Assembly: GCA_016712145.1 (NCBI GenBank)
Contig: JADJRO010000003.1
Coordinates: 868,001-932,000, forward strand
From: Saprospiraceae bacterium
GTDB taxonomy: Bacteria > Bacteroidota > Bacteroidia > Chitinophagales > Saprospiraceae
DNA length: 64,000 nucleotides
Direction: 5' to 3'
Part shown: positions 40,024-47,011 of the stretch, piece by piece
Layout: each line of letters starts with the position of its first letter
Numbering within the stretch: position 1 is the first letter of the stretch
Position numbers and translations under genes: made by a program
Notes under the pieces: model-generated
Databases searched by the model: none
What the model saw: the letters and a program-made list of their open reading frames with translations, nothing else
What the model was told of the DNA's origin: nothing

Positions 40024-41205
40024 ATGACTTTATTGGAAGAAAGTGATATTTTGTTGAATTCTAATGATTTAATTCGTCGAATTCAGTCTAAAGTTTTAAA
40101 TTCGGATCGCATTACGCCTGAAGAGGGCTTGTATTTGTATGAGCATGCCAGTCTTTCCGAATTGGCTTATTTAGCAAATTACATTCGGGAGAACAAGCAT
40201 GGTAATAAAAGTTTTTTTAACCGTAATTTTCATATAGAACCTACCAATGTCTGTGTCTATACCTGCTCTTTTTGTTCCTATTCGCGCTTGATAAAAAAGA
40301 GGGATGAAGGCTGGGAGTATACCCATGAGCAAATTATGGACATTGTGAAATCGTTTGACGATAAACCTGTTACAGAAGTTCATATTGTTGGTGGTGTTTT
40401 ACCAAAATATGATGTAGACTTTTATATGAATCTTTTTAAGGCAATCAAGATTCACAGACCTGAATTGCATATTAAAGCACTTACCCCGGTTGAGTTTCAT
40501 TACATATTCAAGAAAGCGAAGATTTCTTATGAAGAAGGCATGGAGCGCATGCTCCAAGCAGGATTGGATTCCTTGCCTGGTGGAGGTGCAGAAATTTTTG
40601 ATGAAGTACTTCGTGAAAAGATTGCGGGTGGAAAATGCAGTTCAGAGGAATGGCTGCGAATTCATGAAATCTGGCATGGCCTTGGTAAAAAATCAAATGC
40701 CACGATTTTATACGGACATCTTGAAACCTATGCCCATCGGATCGATCATTTAGAGCGATTGCGAGTACTGCAAGATAAAACAGGAGGTTTTCAAACGTTT
40801 ATCCCTTTAAAATTCAGAAATAAGGATAATGAAATGTCGTATTTGCCTGAAGTTAGTATTTTGGAAGACTTAAGAAATTATGCGGTGTCCAGAATTTATC
40901 TAGACAATTTTGAGCACATTAAAGCCTATTGGCCCATGTTGGGAAGGACAAATGCACAACTCAGTTTATCGTTTGGAGTCGATGATTTGGATGGGACCAT
41001 TGATGATACTACTAAAATTTATTCGATGGCGGGATCAGAAGAACTAAATCCTGCAATGAGTACCGGGGAGTTGGTGCAATTGATTCAACAAGTTGGACGT
41101 ACGGCTGTTGAACGGGATTCTGTATATAATATCATTAAAGAATATCATGAAGGAGACCTCGTTAATGCCAATCCATATAATTTTTACAATTTGCCAGTAG
41201 TGTAG
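40024..41205 (+). CDS. mqnE: Aminofutalosine synthase
   Basis: Radical SAM enzyme of the futalosine pathway to menaquinone: it joins the enolpyruvate product made by MqnA to SAM-derived adenosine. 393 residues. The [4Fe-4S] motif is CVYTCSFC (C-x3-C-x2-C). Other family motifs are FHIEPTNVC, EVHIVGGVLPKYDVDFY, GLDSLPGGGAEIFDEVLR and the C-terminal SFGVDDLDGTIDDT. The next two genes follow by 1 bp and a 4-base overlap, giving the order mqnE, phosphatase, mqnA. The menaquinone is probably the main respiratory quinone. Confidence 0.93.
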   Translation: MTLLEESDILLNSNDLIRRIQSKVLNSDRITPEEGLYLYEHASLSELAYLANYIRENKHGNKSFFNRNFHIEPTNVCVYTCSFCSYSRLIKKRDEGWEYTHEQIMDIVKSFDDKPVTEVHIVGGVLPKYDVDFYMNLFKAIKIHRPELHIKALTPVEFHYIFKKAKISYEEGMERMLQAGLDSLPGGGAEIFDEVLREKIAGGKCSSEEWLRIHEIWHGLGKKSNATILYGHLETYAHRIDHLERLRVLQDKTGGFQTFIPLKFRNKDNEMSYLPEVSILEDLRNYAVSRIYLDNFEHIKAYWPMLGRTNAQLSLSFGVDDLDGTIDDTTKIYSMAGSEELNPAMSTGELVQLIQQVGRTAVERDSVYNIIKEYHEGDLVNANPYNFYNLPVV

Positions 41206-41206
41206 T

Positions 41207-41833
41207 ATGCATACTAAAAAAATGTTTATTCTTCGCCATGGTGAAACGGATCAAAACAGGAATGGCATTGTACAAGGGAGAGGCATTAATTCTACTTTAA
41301 ATGAAACGGGTATCCATCAATCGAAAGCGTTTTACCATCAGTATAAAAACATTCAGTTTGATCATGTCCGTTGCTCAAGCCAACAAAGAAGTTACCAAAC
41401 CATCCAACATTTTGATTCGTCAGACAGGCCAATCCTTCGTGACAGCAGATTGGATGAAATTGGTTGGGGAGAACATGAAGGGAAGGCAGGAGATCCGGAA
41501 TTAATGGAAAAATATTATCGAATTATAAATTCCTGGTCCAATGGAAATTATTCTGATGCTGCACATGGTGGTGAAAGTGCATTGGAATTGAGTTTGCGTC
41601 TTCAGTCCTTTTTAGAAGAGGTTCATAATTTGGATTTTAAAATTGCTTTAATTTGTACGCATGGAAGGACCTTGCGTGCCCTGATATGCCTTTTAAAAAA
41701 GCAAGAACTCATGCATATGGAGTTGGTTTACCACAGCAATACCGGTTTGTATGTTGCAGAATTCAATAACAACGATTGGCAAATCATTTTAGAAAATGAT
41801 TGCAACCATTTATCTAAAAGTATCGAACGTTGA
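41207..41833 (+). CDS. Histidine phosphatase-family protein in the mqn operon
   Basis: 208 residues with the phosphoglycerate-mutase/histidine-phosphatase core. The phospho-accepting site is LRHGETDQN, followed by FDHVRCSSQQRSYQT, the acidic motif LDEIGWGEHEG and the second histidine in ICTHGRTLRAL. It lies 1 bp after mqnE and overlaps mqnA by 4 bases, so it may be part of menaquinone synthesis or a passenger. The substrate is unknown: cobalamin 5-phosphate phosphatases and acid phosphatases look alike at this level. Confidence 0.85.
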   Translation: MHTKKMFILRHGETDQNRNGIVQGRGINSTLNETGIHQSKAFYHQYKNIQFDHVRCSSQQRSYQTIQHFDSSDRPILRDSRLDEIGWGEHEGKAGDPELMEKYYRIINSWSNGNYSDAAHGGESALELSLRLQSFLEEVHNLDFKIALICTHGRTLRALICLLKKQELMHMELVYHSNTGLYVAEFNNNDWQIILENDCNHLSKSIER

Positions 41834-42573
41834 GAGTAGCTTGTGTTGAGTATCTGAATGCCTTGCCATTTACAGATGCTTTAGAATCGTTGTTTGAAAA
41901 AAATCAACTCAATTATATAAATGCAGTTCCATCGAATTGTGCCAATTTATTAAAAACAGGAGCGGTAGATTTGGCTTTATTGCCCATTGGGGCCATTTCA
42001 GATTTTGAAAAACTGTATTTAATTTCAGATTTTTGCATTGCTTGTGTTGGGCCGGTTCGAACGGTTAAATTATTTTCAAATCAAGCCATTGAGTCCATTG
42101 ATGCAATTTTATTAGATCATGCTTCCAGGACTTCTAATGAATTATTAAGAATTTTACTTAAAGATTATTGGAAAAATTCCTCAATAAAATTAATAAAGGA
42201 ATCAGATGAAATACCAAATGTAGAATTTGCAAAATTAAAAATAGGGGATGCTGCATTTGAACTGGAAGGTAGGTATGCCTATGAATATGATTTAGGTGAA
42301 ATCTGGTATGCTTTAACCGGATTGCCTTTTGTGTTTGCAGTTTGGGTAGCTACCAAGCAAATTCCCAAAGAGCTACAAAATATTTTAAATGAGGCATTTA
42401 AAAAAAGCATTGCATCTATAAATCAGCTCATTTATAAAAAAGAGGAATACAATTCACAAATTCTTGAAACGTATTTTAAACAAAACATTCATTATGAATT
42501 GGATGTGAATAAAAAGGAGGGAATGAAGCAATTTTTAAATCGAGCTGGAATTTCAAATTGTTTAATAGATTAA
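41830..42573 (+). CDS. mqnA: Chorismate dehydratase
   Basis: First step of the futalosine route: dehydration of chorismate to 3-enolpyruvylbenzoate. 247 residues. The periplasmic-binding-protein-like fold shows VACVEYLNALPFTDAL, PSNCANLLKTGAVDLALLPI and FCIACVGPVRTVKLFS, which are the MqnA substrate-site motifs. The start is TTG at 41830, overlapping the TGA of the preceding gene as TTGA; no better start exists. With mqnE it forms a tight operon. Confidence 0.9.
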   Translation: MRVACVEYLNALPFTDALESLFEKNQLNYINAVPSNCANLLKTGAVDLALLPIGAISDFEKLYLISDFCIACVGPVRTVKLFSNQAIESIDAILLDHASRTSNELLRILLKDYWKNSSIKLIKESDEIPNVEFAKLKIGDAAFELEGRYAYEYDLGEIWYALTGLPFVFAVWVATKQIPKELQNILNEAFKKSIASINQLIYKKEEYNSQILETYFKQNIHYELDVNKKEGMKQFLNRAGISNCLID

Positions 42574-42777
42574 ACATACGCCTTTTCCGATTCATCCAGC
42601 TGACTAGTAATTTTTTATATATATGTTTTATTAATATGTTACAAGTTTTTGATTATCAGATGCTTATTGTGATAAAAAAAAATGAAAGATTTGAATCAAG
42701 TCCATTTATTTTTTGCAATTTTGCAATCCTTTTAAAGTAAATTAGAGTCCATCCCAAAAATCGATTTAAATTTTACT

Positions 42778-44202
42778 TTGGAACCAATCGTAGTGCATAG
42801 TATCAGTGATCCTGTTATTGTCTGGAATAACATTCTGAATTTAATTCGGAATTCTGTGCCTAAGGAAAATTTTAGAAAGTGGTTTGAGCCCATTGTTCCT
42901 GTTAAGTTGGTTGATCAATCCTTGACCATTCAGGTACCTAATAAATTTTTTTATGATTGGATTGAATCACATTTTTTATCGCTATTAAGATCTTGTGTTC
43001 GTAAAGAGTTAGGTGATCGAGGTAAATTGGAGTATCAAATCTTGATGGAAGATTATCAGAAGCCCCAATTGCTATCAAAAACGAAAGTCAGTCAACAACA
43101 TGATTTTGAAGATCCGGGAGTTATAACCAATCCGTTTGTGATACCCGGTATTAAAAAAGTGAAAATTGAAACCAATCTTTCACCAGCCTATCAATTTGAA
43201 AATTTTATTGAAGGCAATTGCAATCGGGTAGCCAGGCAGGCAGGAATTCATATTTCCCAAAAACCTGGAAACATGTTTAATCCCCTGGTCATTTATGGGA
43301 ATGCCGCTTTAGGCAAGTCACATCTTATGCAAGCCATTGGGAATGCAGTATTAAAGCAATTTCCTGAAAAGACGGTATTATATACCAATGCAGAAAAATT
43401 TACAAACCAGTTTATCAGTTCGGTAAAGAATAACACGGTCAGTGATTTTTCGAATTTCTATCATAACCTGGATGTTTTGTTATTGGATGACATTCAGTTT
43501 TTTGCTGGCAAGTCTGGTACGCAGGAAATATTTTTCCATTTATTCAATCAATTGCATCAAACGGGAAAGCAGATCGTATTGGCATCTGACAGAGCCCCCA
43601 AAGACTTAAATGATATCGAAGAACGGCTCATCAGTCGATTTAAATGGGGCCTCACAGCAGATTTAACCGTTCCGGATTTTGAAACCAGGATGGCCATTTT
43701 ATTGACAAAGATGGACCAGGGGCAGATCCAATTGCCATCAAATGTGATGGAGTTTATTTGTCAGAATATCAAATCAAATATTCGCGAGTTGGAAGGTGTG
43801 CTCATTCGGATCATAGCAGAGTCCTCCTTGAATTTTAAAAAAATTGACGTAGAATTGGCTAAAGAAGTAGTTCAAAACTATGTGAATCAGGTAAACCAGG
43901 AGTTAACCGTCGAATCGATAGCCAAAATCGTATGTGAGCAATATAAGATACCGGTTGAAAGGCTGGTGGGGAAAAGCCGGCAGCGACAAATCGTGATGGC
44001 GAGGCAGACAGCCATGTATTTTACCAAACAATACACCCAGAAGTCCTTGAAGCAAATTGGGGAGTATTTTGGTGGAAAAGACCATGCGACGGTGCTTTAT
44101 TCCTGTAACATGGCAAAATATTTAATAGATTCTGACCTTATTTTTAGAGAAAGAGCAGAGAATATTGAAAAGAAAATACAGAAAAGCCAACGATTTAAAT
44201 AG
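42778..44202 (+). CDS. dnaA: Chromosomal replication initiator protein
   Basis: 474 residues in four domains: an N-terminal DnaB/HU contact domain (VWNNILNLIRNSVPKENFRKWFEP), a linker, an AAA+ domain with Walker A (GNAALGKSHLMQAIGN), Walker B (LLLDDIQFFAGK) and sensor (RLISRFKWGL), and a C-terminal HTH with the DnaA signature KQIGEYFGGKDHATVLYSC. The start is uncertain. TTG 42778 overlaps a promoter-like TACTTTG; GTG 42793 is an alternative. No DnaA-box cluster was recognised in the 200 bp upstream, so this need not be the origin. The tRNA/GIY-YIG island follows. Confidence 0.95.
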   Translation: MEPIVVHSISDPVIVWNNILNLIRNSVPKENFRKWFEPIVPVKLVDQSLTIQVPNKFFYDWIESHFLSLLRSCVRKELGDRGKLEYQILMEDYQKPQLLSKTKVSQQHDFEDPGVITNPFVIPGIKKVKIETNLSPAYQFENFIEGNCNRVARQAGIHISQKPGNMFNPLVIYGNAALGKSHLMQAIGNAVLKQFPEKTVLYTNAEKFTNQFISSVKNNTVSDFSNFYHNLDVLLLDDIQFFAGKSGTQEIFFHLFNQLHQTGKQIVLASDRAPKDLNDIEERLISRFKWGLTADLTVPDFETRMAILLTKMDQGQIQLPSNVMEFICQNIKSNIRELEGVLIRIIAESSLNFKKIDVELAKEVVQNYVNQVNQELTVESIAKIVCEQYKIPVERLVGKSRQRQIVMARQTAMYFTKQYTQKSLKQIGEYFGGKDHATVLYSCNMAKYLIDSDLIFRERAENIEKKIQKSQRFK

Positions 44203-44300
44203 AATTCCTATTTTTGCGATCCCAAAAGGGAAATGTCTCTTTTGAATACTAGCCTGAAATGCAGGAGTTAGCAAACCGGCAAATAAATCAGGTAAGTTTC

Positions 44301-44376
44301 GGAGAGGTGGGTGAGTGGCTGAAACCAATCCCCACAGTATTGTGGGGACTAAACAGTCGCACCTCGAAATTGGTAC
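44301..44376 (+). pseudogene. Degenerate tRNA-Ser copy with hairpin in place of the anticodon arm
   Basis: The first 28 bases are identical to the 5' part of the tRNA-Ser at 44445. Then TCCCCACAGTATTGTGGGGA (a perfect 8-bp stem with 4-nt loop, 44329-44348) replaces the bases CGGTTTG. The sequence then resumes as a diverged copy of the anticodon 3' arm and variable arm (ctaaacagtcgcacctcg...). The T-arm and acceptor 3' half are lost. It cannot fold as a normal tRNA. Confidence 0.8.
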
Positions 44377-44444
44377 AAAGTATTTGCATGCTTTAGAATT
44401 GAAAAACTAGAGCAGCAGAATTGGATAAGAGGATTTACCTCAAA

Positions 44445-44533
44445 GGAGAGGTGGGTGAGTGGCTGAAACCAACGGTTTGCTAAACCGTCGTACCTCGAAA
44501 GGGGTACCGAGGGTTCGAATCCCTCCCCCTCCG
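44445..44533 (+). tRNA. tRNA-Ser (GCT)
   Basis: Full class II cloverleaf of 89 nt. The anticodon arm is ACGGT-TTGCTAA-ACCGT with anticodon GCT. A long variable arm (GTACCTCGAAAGGGGTAC) and T-arm GAGGG-TTCGAAT-CCCTC follow. The acceptor stem GGAGAGG pairs with CCCCTCC with one A.C mismatch at the fifth position. No full CCA is encoded. Confidence 0.92.
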
Positions 44534-44581
44534 CAATCCGGTAAGTAAAAGAAGAATTATTCTTCTTAAATTTGACAGATT

Positions 44582-44656
44582 CGGGGCGTAGCGCAGTCCG
44601 GTTAGCGTACCTGCTTTGGGAGCAGGGGGTCCCAGGTTCGAATCCTGGTGCCCCGA
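44582..44656 (+). tRNA. tRNA-Pro (TGG)
   Basis: 75-nt cloverleaf. Acceptor CGGGGCG/TGCCCCG with discriminator A, D-arm region with GGTTAGCG, anticodon arm CCTGC-TTTGGGA-GCAGG (TGG), T-arm CCAGG-TTCGAAT-CCTGG. No CCA is encoded. Its own terminator follows. It is the evident parent of the two degenerate copies downstream. Confidence 0.95.
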
Positions 44657-44660
44657 CACA

Positions 44661-44693
44661 AAAGCTCTTGCAAAAAAATGCAAGGGCTTTTTT
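44661..44693 (+). terminator. Terminator after tRNA-Pro
   Basis: AAAGCTCTTGCA, A-rich loop, TGCAAGGGCTTT, then T's. One G.T pair in the stem. Confidence 0.85.
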
Positions 44694-44720
44694 AATTTTA
44701 ATATTTTCTGAAATCACAAT

Positions 44721-44799
44721 TCGGTTAGCGTATGGCGCTGGAGGCGCCAGGGTCCCAGGTTCTCCCGCTTGAAGCGGGACAGGAAATCCTGGTGCCCCA
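44721..44799 (+). pseudogene. tRNA-Pro-like copy 1 with swapped anticodon arm and T-loop hairpin
   Basis: Matches tRNA-Pro from CGGTTAGCGTA onward, but the 17-nt anticodon arm is replaced by TGGCGCTGGAGGCGCCA, which has exactly the same length (5-bp stem and 7-nt loop, or 7 bp and 3 nt). After GGTCCCAGGTT the T-loop is interrupted by a hairpin TCCCGCTTGAAGCGGGA plus CAG. The T-stem and acceptor 3' half then resume (AATCCTGGTGCCCC). The acceptor 5' half is missing. The same T-loop insert is present in copy 2. Confidence 0.8.
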
Positions 44800-44804
44800 A
44801 CAAT

Positions 44805-44836
44805 AAAAGGAGTTGATTTATATCAACTCCTTTTTT
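44805..44836 (+). terminator. Terminator hairpin abutting the GIY-YIG start codon
   Basis: AAAAGGAGTTGA, loop TTTATA, TCAACTCCTTTT and further T's, ending immediately before ATG 44837. It terminates the tRNA-like unit and would also form the leader hairpin of the nuclease mRNA. Confidence 0.85.
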
Positions 44837-45103
44837 ATGATGAGTAACACCGTTTATAATCTCTATTCTCTTACTTTGAGTTGTTACTATATTGGTTGCA
44901 CCACTCAAGATGTAAATGAGCGTCTAAGAAAACACTTATCCAATCATAGAGGCTTTAAAAGCAGGGCAAAGGATTGGAAAATTGTGTATAGTGAAAAATA
45001 TGAATCAATTTCTGAGGCGCTAATTCGCGAACGCGAATTAAAAGCCTGGAAAAGTAAATTCAAAATTGAGACACTTATAAAAACAAATGGCAAGTCCGGT
45101 TAG
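44837..45103 (+). CDS. Small GIY-YIG nuclease
   Basis: About 88 residues from ATG 44837 (or ATG 44840). The GIY-YIG fold shows VYNLYSLTLSCYYIGCTT, with the second motif YIG intact and the first (GIY) replaced by NLY. The catalytic arginine is in NERLRKHLS, and the metal-binding Glu is probably in EALIRERELKAWKSK. The C-terminus has the LKAWKSKFKIETLIKTNG pattern seen in small Bacteroidota GIY-YIG proteins. The ORF sits between two tRNA-Pro-like copies, and its stop codon lies inside the D-arm of the second. This suggests a mobile or homing nuclease tied to tRNA sequences; the target is not known. SLX1/UvrC-like repair roles are less likely because of the cassette context. Confidence 0.85.
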   Translation: MMSNTVYNLYSLTLSCYYIGCTTQDVNERLRKHLSNHRGFKSRAKDWKIVYSEKYESISEALIRERELKAWKSKFKIETLIKTNGKSG

Positions 45104-45173
45104 CGTATCCCGCCTTTAGCAGGAGGGTCCCAGGTTCTCCCGCTTGAACCGGGACAGGAAATCCTGGTGCCTC
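45093..45173 (+). pseudogene. tRNA-Pro-like copy 2 with swapped anticodon arm and T-loop hairpin
   Basis: Begins AGTCCGGTTAGCGTA as in tRNA-Pro. The anticodon arm is replaced by TCCCGCCTTTAGCAGGA (17 nt, same length as the original). GGTCCCAGGTT follows, then the T-loop insert CTCCCGCTTGAACCGGGAC (one mismatch to copy 1), then AATCCTGGTGCC. With copy 1 it forms a direct repeat bracketing the GIY-YIG gene. The first 11 bases overlap the end of that gene. Confidence 0.8.
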
Positions 45174-45209
45174 AAAGGGTTTAATCATGGATCTATCCTT
45201 GGCCATTAT

Positions 45210-45686
45210 TTATTTTTTAGTAGTAGTAGTTTTTACCCCGATATCAACTTTAGGTTTTGATGTTGTTTTTACATTGCTTCTTAGACAACGGCAAATAAAT
45301 TGTTTCTCTTCACAAACCCAATATCCTTGTTTACAAAGAGTAGTACTTCTTAAATCTTGGCAATCTGAATATGATTTACAAATGCAAGACCTGCCATCAC
45401 ACTGAAATCCGCTGGATGGATTTTCACTACCCATTTTATATGTAATGCCACTAAAACTATACTCCTGAATAGTACCATTGGTGACTAGAATATCAATGGG
45501 TTCACCTGCTCTAATTTTAAAATGGTTCATTCCTTCCTTTAAGCCATTGTTTGGCAGCAAGTTTACTTCCCAATTCGGAGTCATTTTTTTTGTTGCTAAG
45601 ACGTTGCTTGCCTTGTTTGTTGAGGCTAGCTGTGCATGCATAGCTACATTGCTCAGAATCAATACACTAAGGATAATATGCTTCAT
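45210..45686 (-). CDS. Secreted cysteine-containing protein of unknown function
   Basis: 158 residues from the ATG at 45686 (MKHIILSVLILSNVAMHAQ, a clear signal peptide); a longer start at 45704 only adds six residues. The middle carries six cysteines in a tight region (QCDGRSCICKSYSDCQDLR, then LCKQGYWVCEE and FICRCLR), suggesting disulfides in the periplasm or outside. The C-terminus is Lys/Thr-rich. I do not recognise the family. It lies in the accessory island next to the tRNA-like copies. Confidence 0.6.
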   Translation of the reverse strand: MKHIILSVLILSNVAMHAQLASTNKASNVLATKKMTPNWEVNLLPNNGLKEGMNHFKIRAGEPIDILVTNGTIQEYSFSGITYKMGSENPSSGFQCDGRSCICKSYSDCQDLRSTTLCKQGYWVCEEKQFICRCLRSNVKTTSKPKVDIGVKTTTTKK

Positions 45687-46072
45687 TAGAATAATTTTAA
45701 GCAAAGGTTTGATAAAAAATCAAAGCTGCCAATAGCATAATAGTATGAAATCTTAGTAGGGATACATAGTATTTTTTAGTTTGATTAGTAACGTACTATG
45801 GCAGTCTTTTTAAATCATAAGCAAGCAGATTCTTTTATTCCTATTGATAATCCGGACAATTTATTTTTTGGTATTAGTTTATTATACCTATTAGGGAATA
45901 TCAAAAAATTGCGTCTTAGATACATTCTCGGTTCATCAAGCTATAACCCGGAAATACGATTATTAATTACACGCTGTGCTTTTTCCTGTTTTCCTCATTT
46001 TTTTAATACGGGCTTTAAAAGCCACTGTCTTATTTGGTTTAATTTTGATAATCCGGTAAACCATTATAACTT
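45687..46072. other. Spacer without a convincing gene
   Basis: A plus-strand frame (45798-46082, 94 codons) is open but shows no recognisable motif, no good start context and overlaps the nucleotidyltransferase remnant, so it is probably chance. Confidence 0.4.
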
Positions 46073-46520
46073 TTATAATTGATCTATATCATCAAGATCC
46101 TTAAATCTTCCTGATGCTTTCTTGGCTTTGATTAAGTCATTAAAATGTAATGTTCTTACATTTAACCCATCAACATTTTTTATTTCAGATTGATTATAGC
46201 ATTCGGTAAAATTCATACCTTTTATACATACCATAATATCTATAGCAACTGGTTTTCTTCCAAACTTATATACATCCCAAGTCGGATGATGAATAAAATT
46301 TTCTAATGTCATATCGGCTAACGACATGCCATACTCTTTAAATGCGTTTACAATCCTTGAGTAGTTTGATTCGGATCTTGATACCCATTATCCATATCAC
46401 CCGTAACCCTTGAATGTCCATGTAAAATGACTGAAAAACCGCCTACTAAAATATATTCGACTTCATTGTGATTTAAAACTTGTATGAACTCAATAAAATC
46501 ATCATTAAATATATTTCCAA
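46073..46520 (-). pseudogene. Nucleotidyltransferase (toxin-like), frameshifted
   Basis: The minus strand reads NEVEYILVGGFSVILHGHSRVTGDMD, the nucleotidyltransferase core with GG and DxD-like elements seen in MNT/AbiEii-like toxins. One frame ends at a stop codon; the rest (MSLADMTLENFIHHPTWDVYKFG to KASGRFKDLDDIDQL) is in another frame. Adding one base at about 46387 gives DNWVSRSESNYSRIVNAFKEYGM, a continuous protein, so only one A/T is missing. The start is unclear; the gene may overlap the end of the ORF at 46521-46724. If intact it would transfer nucleotides to a protein or RNA target. Confidence 0.65.
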
Positions 46521-46724
46521 TTATAATGTACCCGCTGAGAACACAGATTTATCCATTCTTGGTGGATTATTAACATCAAAATTATATGCTATGCTTGTTA
46601 GATACAATGCTATTTCTAATCTCTTTTCCATTGATTTTTGAGAGTAATCTCTTTGATAGGTATCCGCTTGTTCAACGGTCATTGCCCGAAATGCAGTTCG
46701 ATCTAATTTATATTGATCTTTCAT
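46521..46724 (-). CDS. Small protein, probable partner of the nucleotidyltransferase
   Basis: 67 residues, MKDQYKLDRTAFRAMTVEQ..., rich in charged residues and with no membrane segment. Small proteins with the pattern DRTAFRAMT...NNPPRMDK are found next to similar nucleotidyltransferases in Bacteroidota, so it may be the antitoxin or partner; this is based on position. The stop codon is adjacent to the start region of the next gene. No function is demonstrated by sequence. Confidence 0.5.
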   Translation of the reverse strand: MKDQYKLDRTAFRAMTVEQADTYQRDYSQKSMEKRLEIALYLTSIAYNFDVNNPPRMDKSVFSAGTL

Positions 46725-47011
46725 TTGTGAAAATCCAAATTAGTTGAATATTCAAATGTAATTCATTATTTAAATAAGCTCAAATTGTTGTTGGAACAAA
46801 CAAATACAATCGTAATTTTTAGCCGATTTTTCTTCATTAATGAGTAGCAAATTCAAAAGTTTCTCAATTTTAGCTCAGATTTAATCTTCTAATGAAAAAT
46901 CCTTGTTTAATGTGGCTTTTAAGATTCTTAAAATATTTAATACATTTGCGCTTGTATTTCACTAGTTTAAGGGCGCATTGAGCCCCTTTTGCTGATAGCT
47001 ATTTTTTTAGT
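46725..47011 (+). promoter_or_regulatory. Intergenic region with a -7 promoter element
   Basis: 287 bp, AT rich, no gene. TACATTTG at 46941-46948 matches TAnnTTTG, 64 bp before the ATG at 47012. No clear -33 element. Confidence 0.5.

Noticed and set aside
42574..42777. Replication origin upstream of dnaA
   Set aside because: I found no cluster of DnaA boxes or AT-rich unwinding repeats there beyond general AT richness.
44349..44717. Minus-strand ORFs with phrases such as GAPGFEPGTPCSQ and EGFEPSVPLSRY
   Set aside because: These are antisense translations of the tRNA genes, a well-known annotation artefact.
44732..44748. Functional tRNA with GGA anticodon in copy 1
   Set aside because: The acceptor 5' half is missing and the T-loop is interrupted, so it cannot be charged as a normal tRNA.
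45798..46082. Possible 94-residue protein on the plus strand
   Set aside because: No motif, no promoter or start context, and it overlaps the recognisable nucleotidyltransferase remnant.
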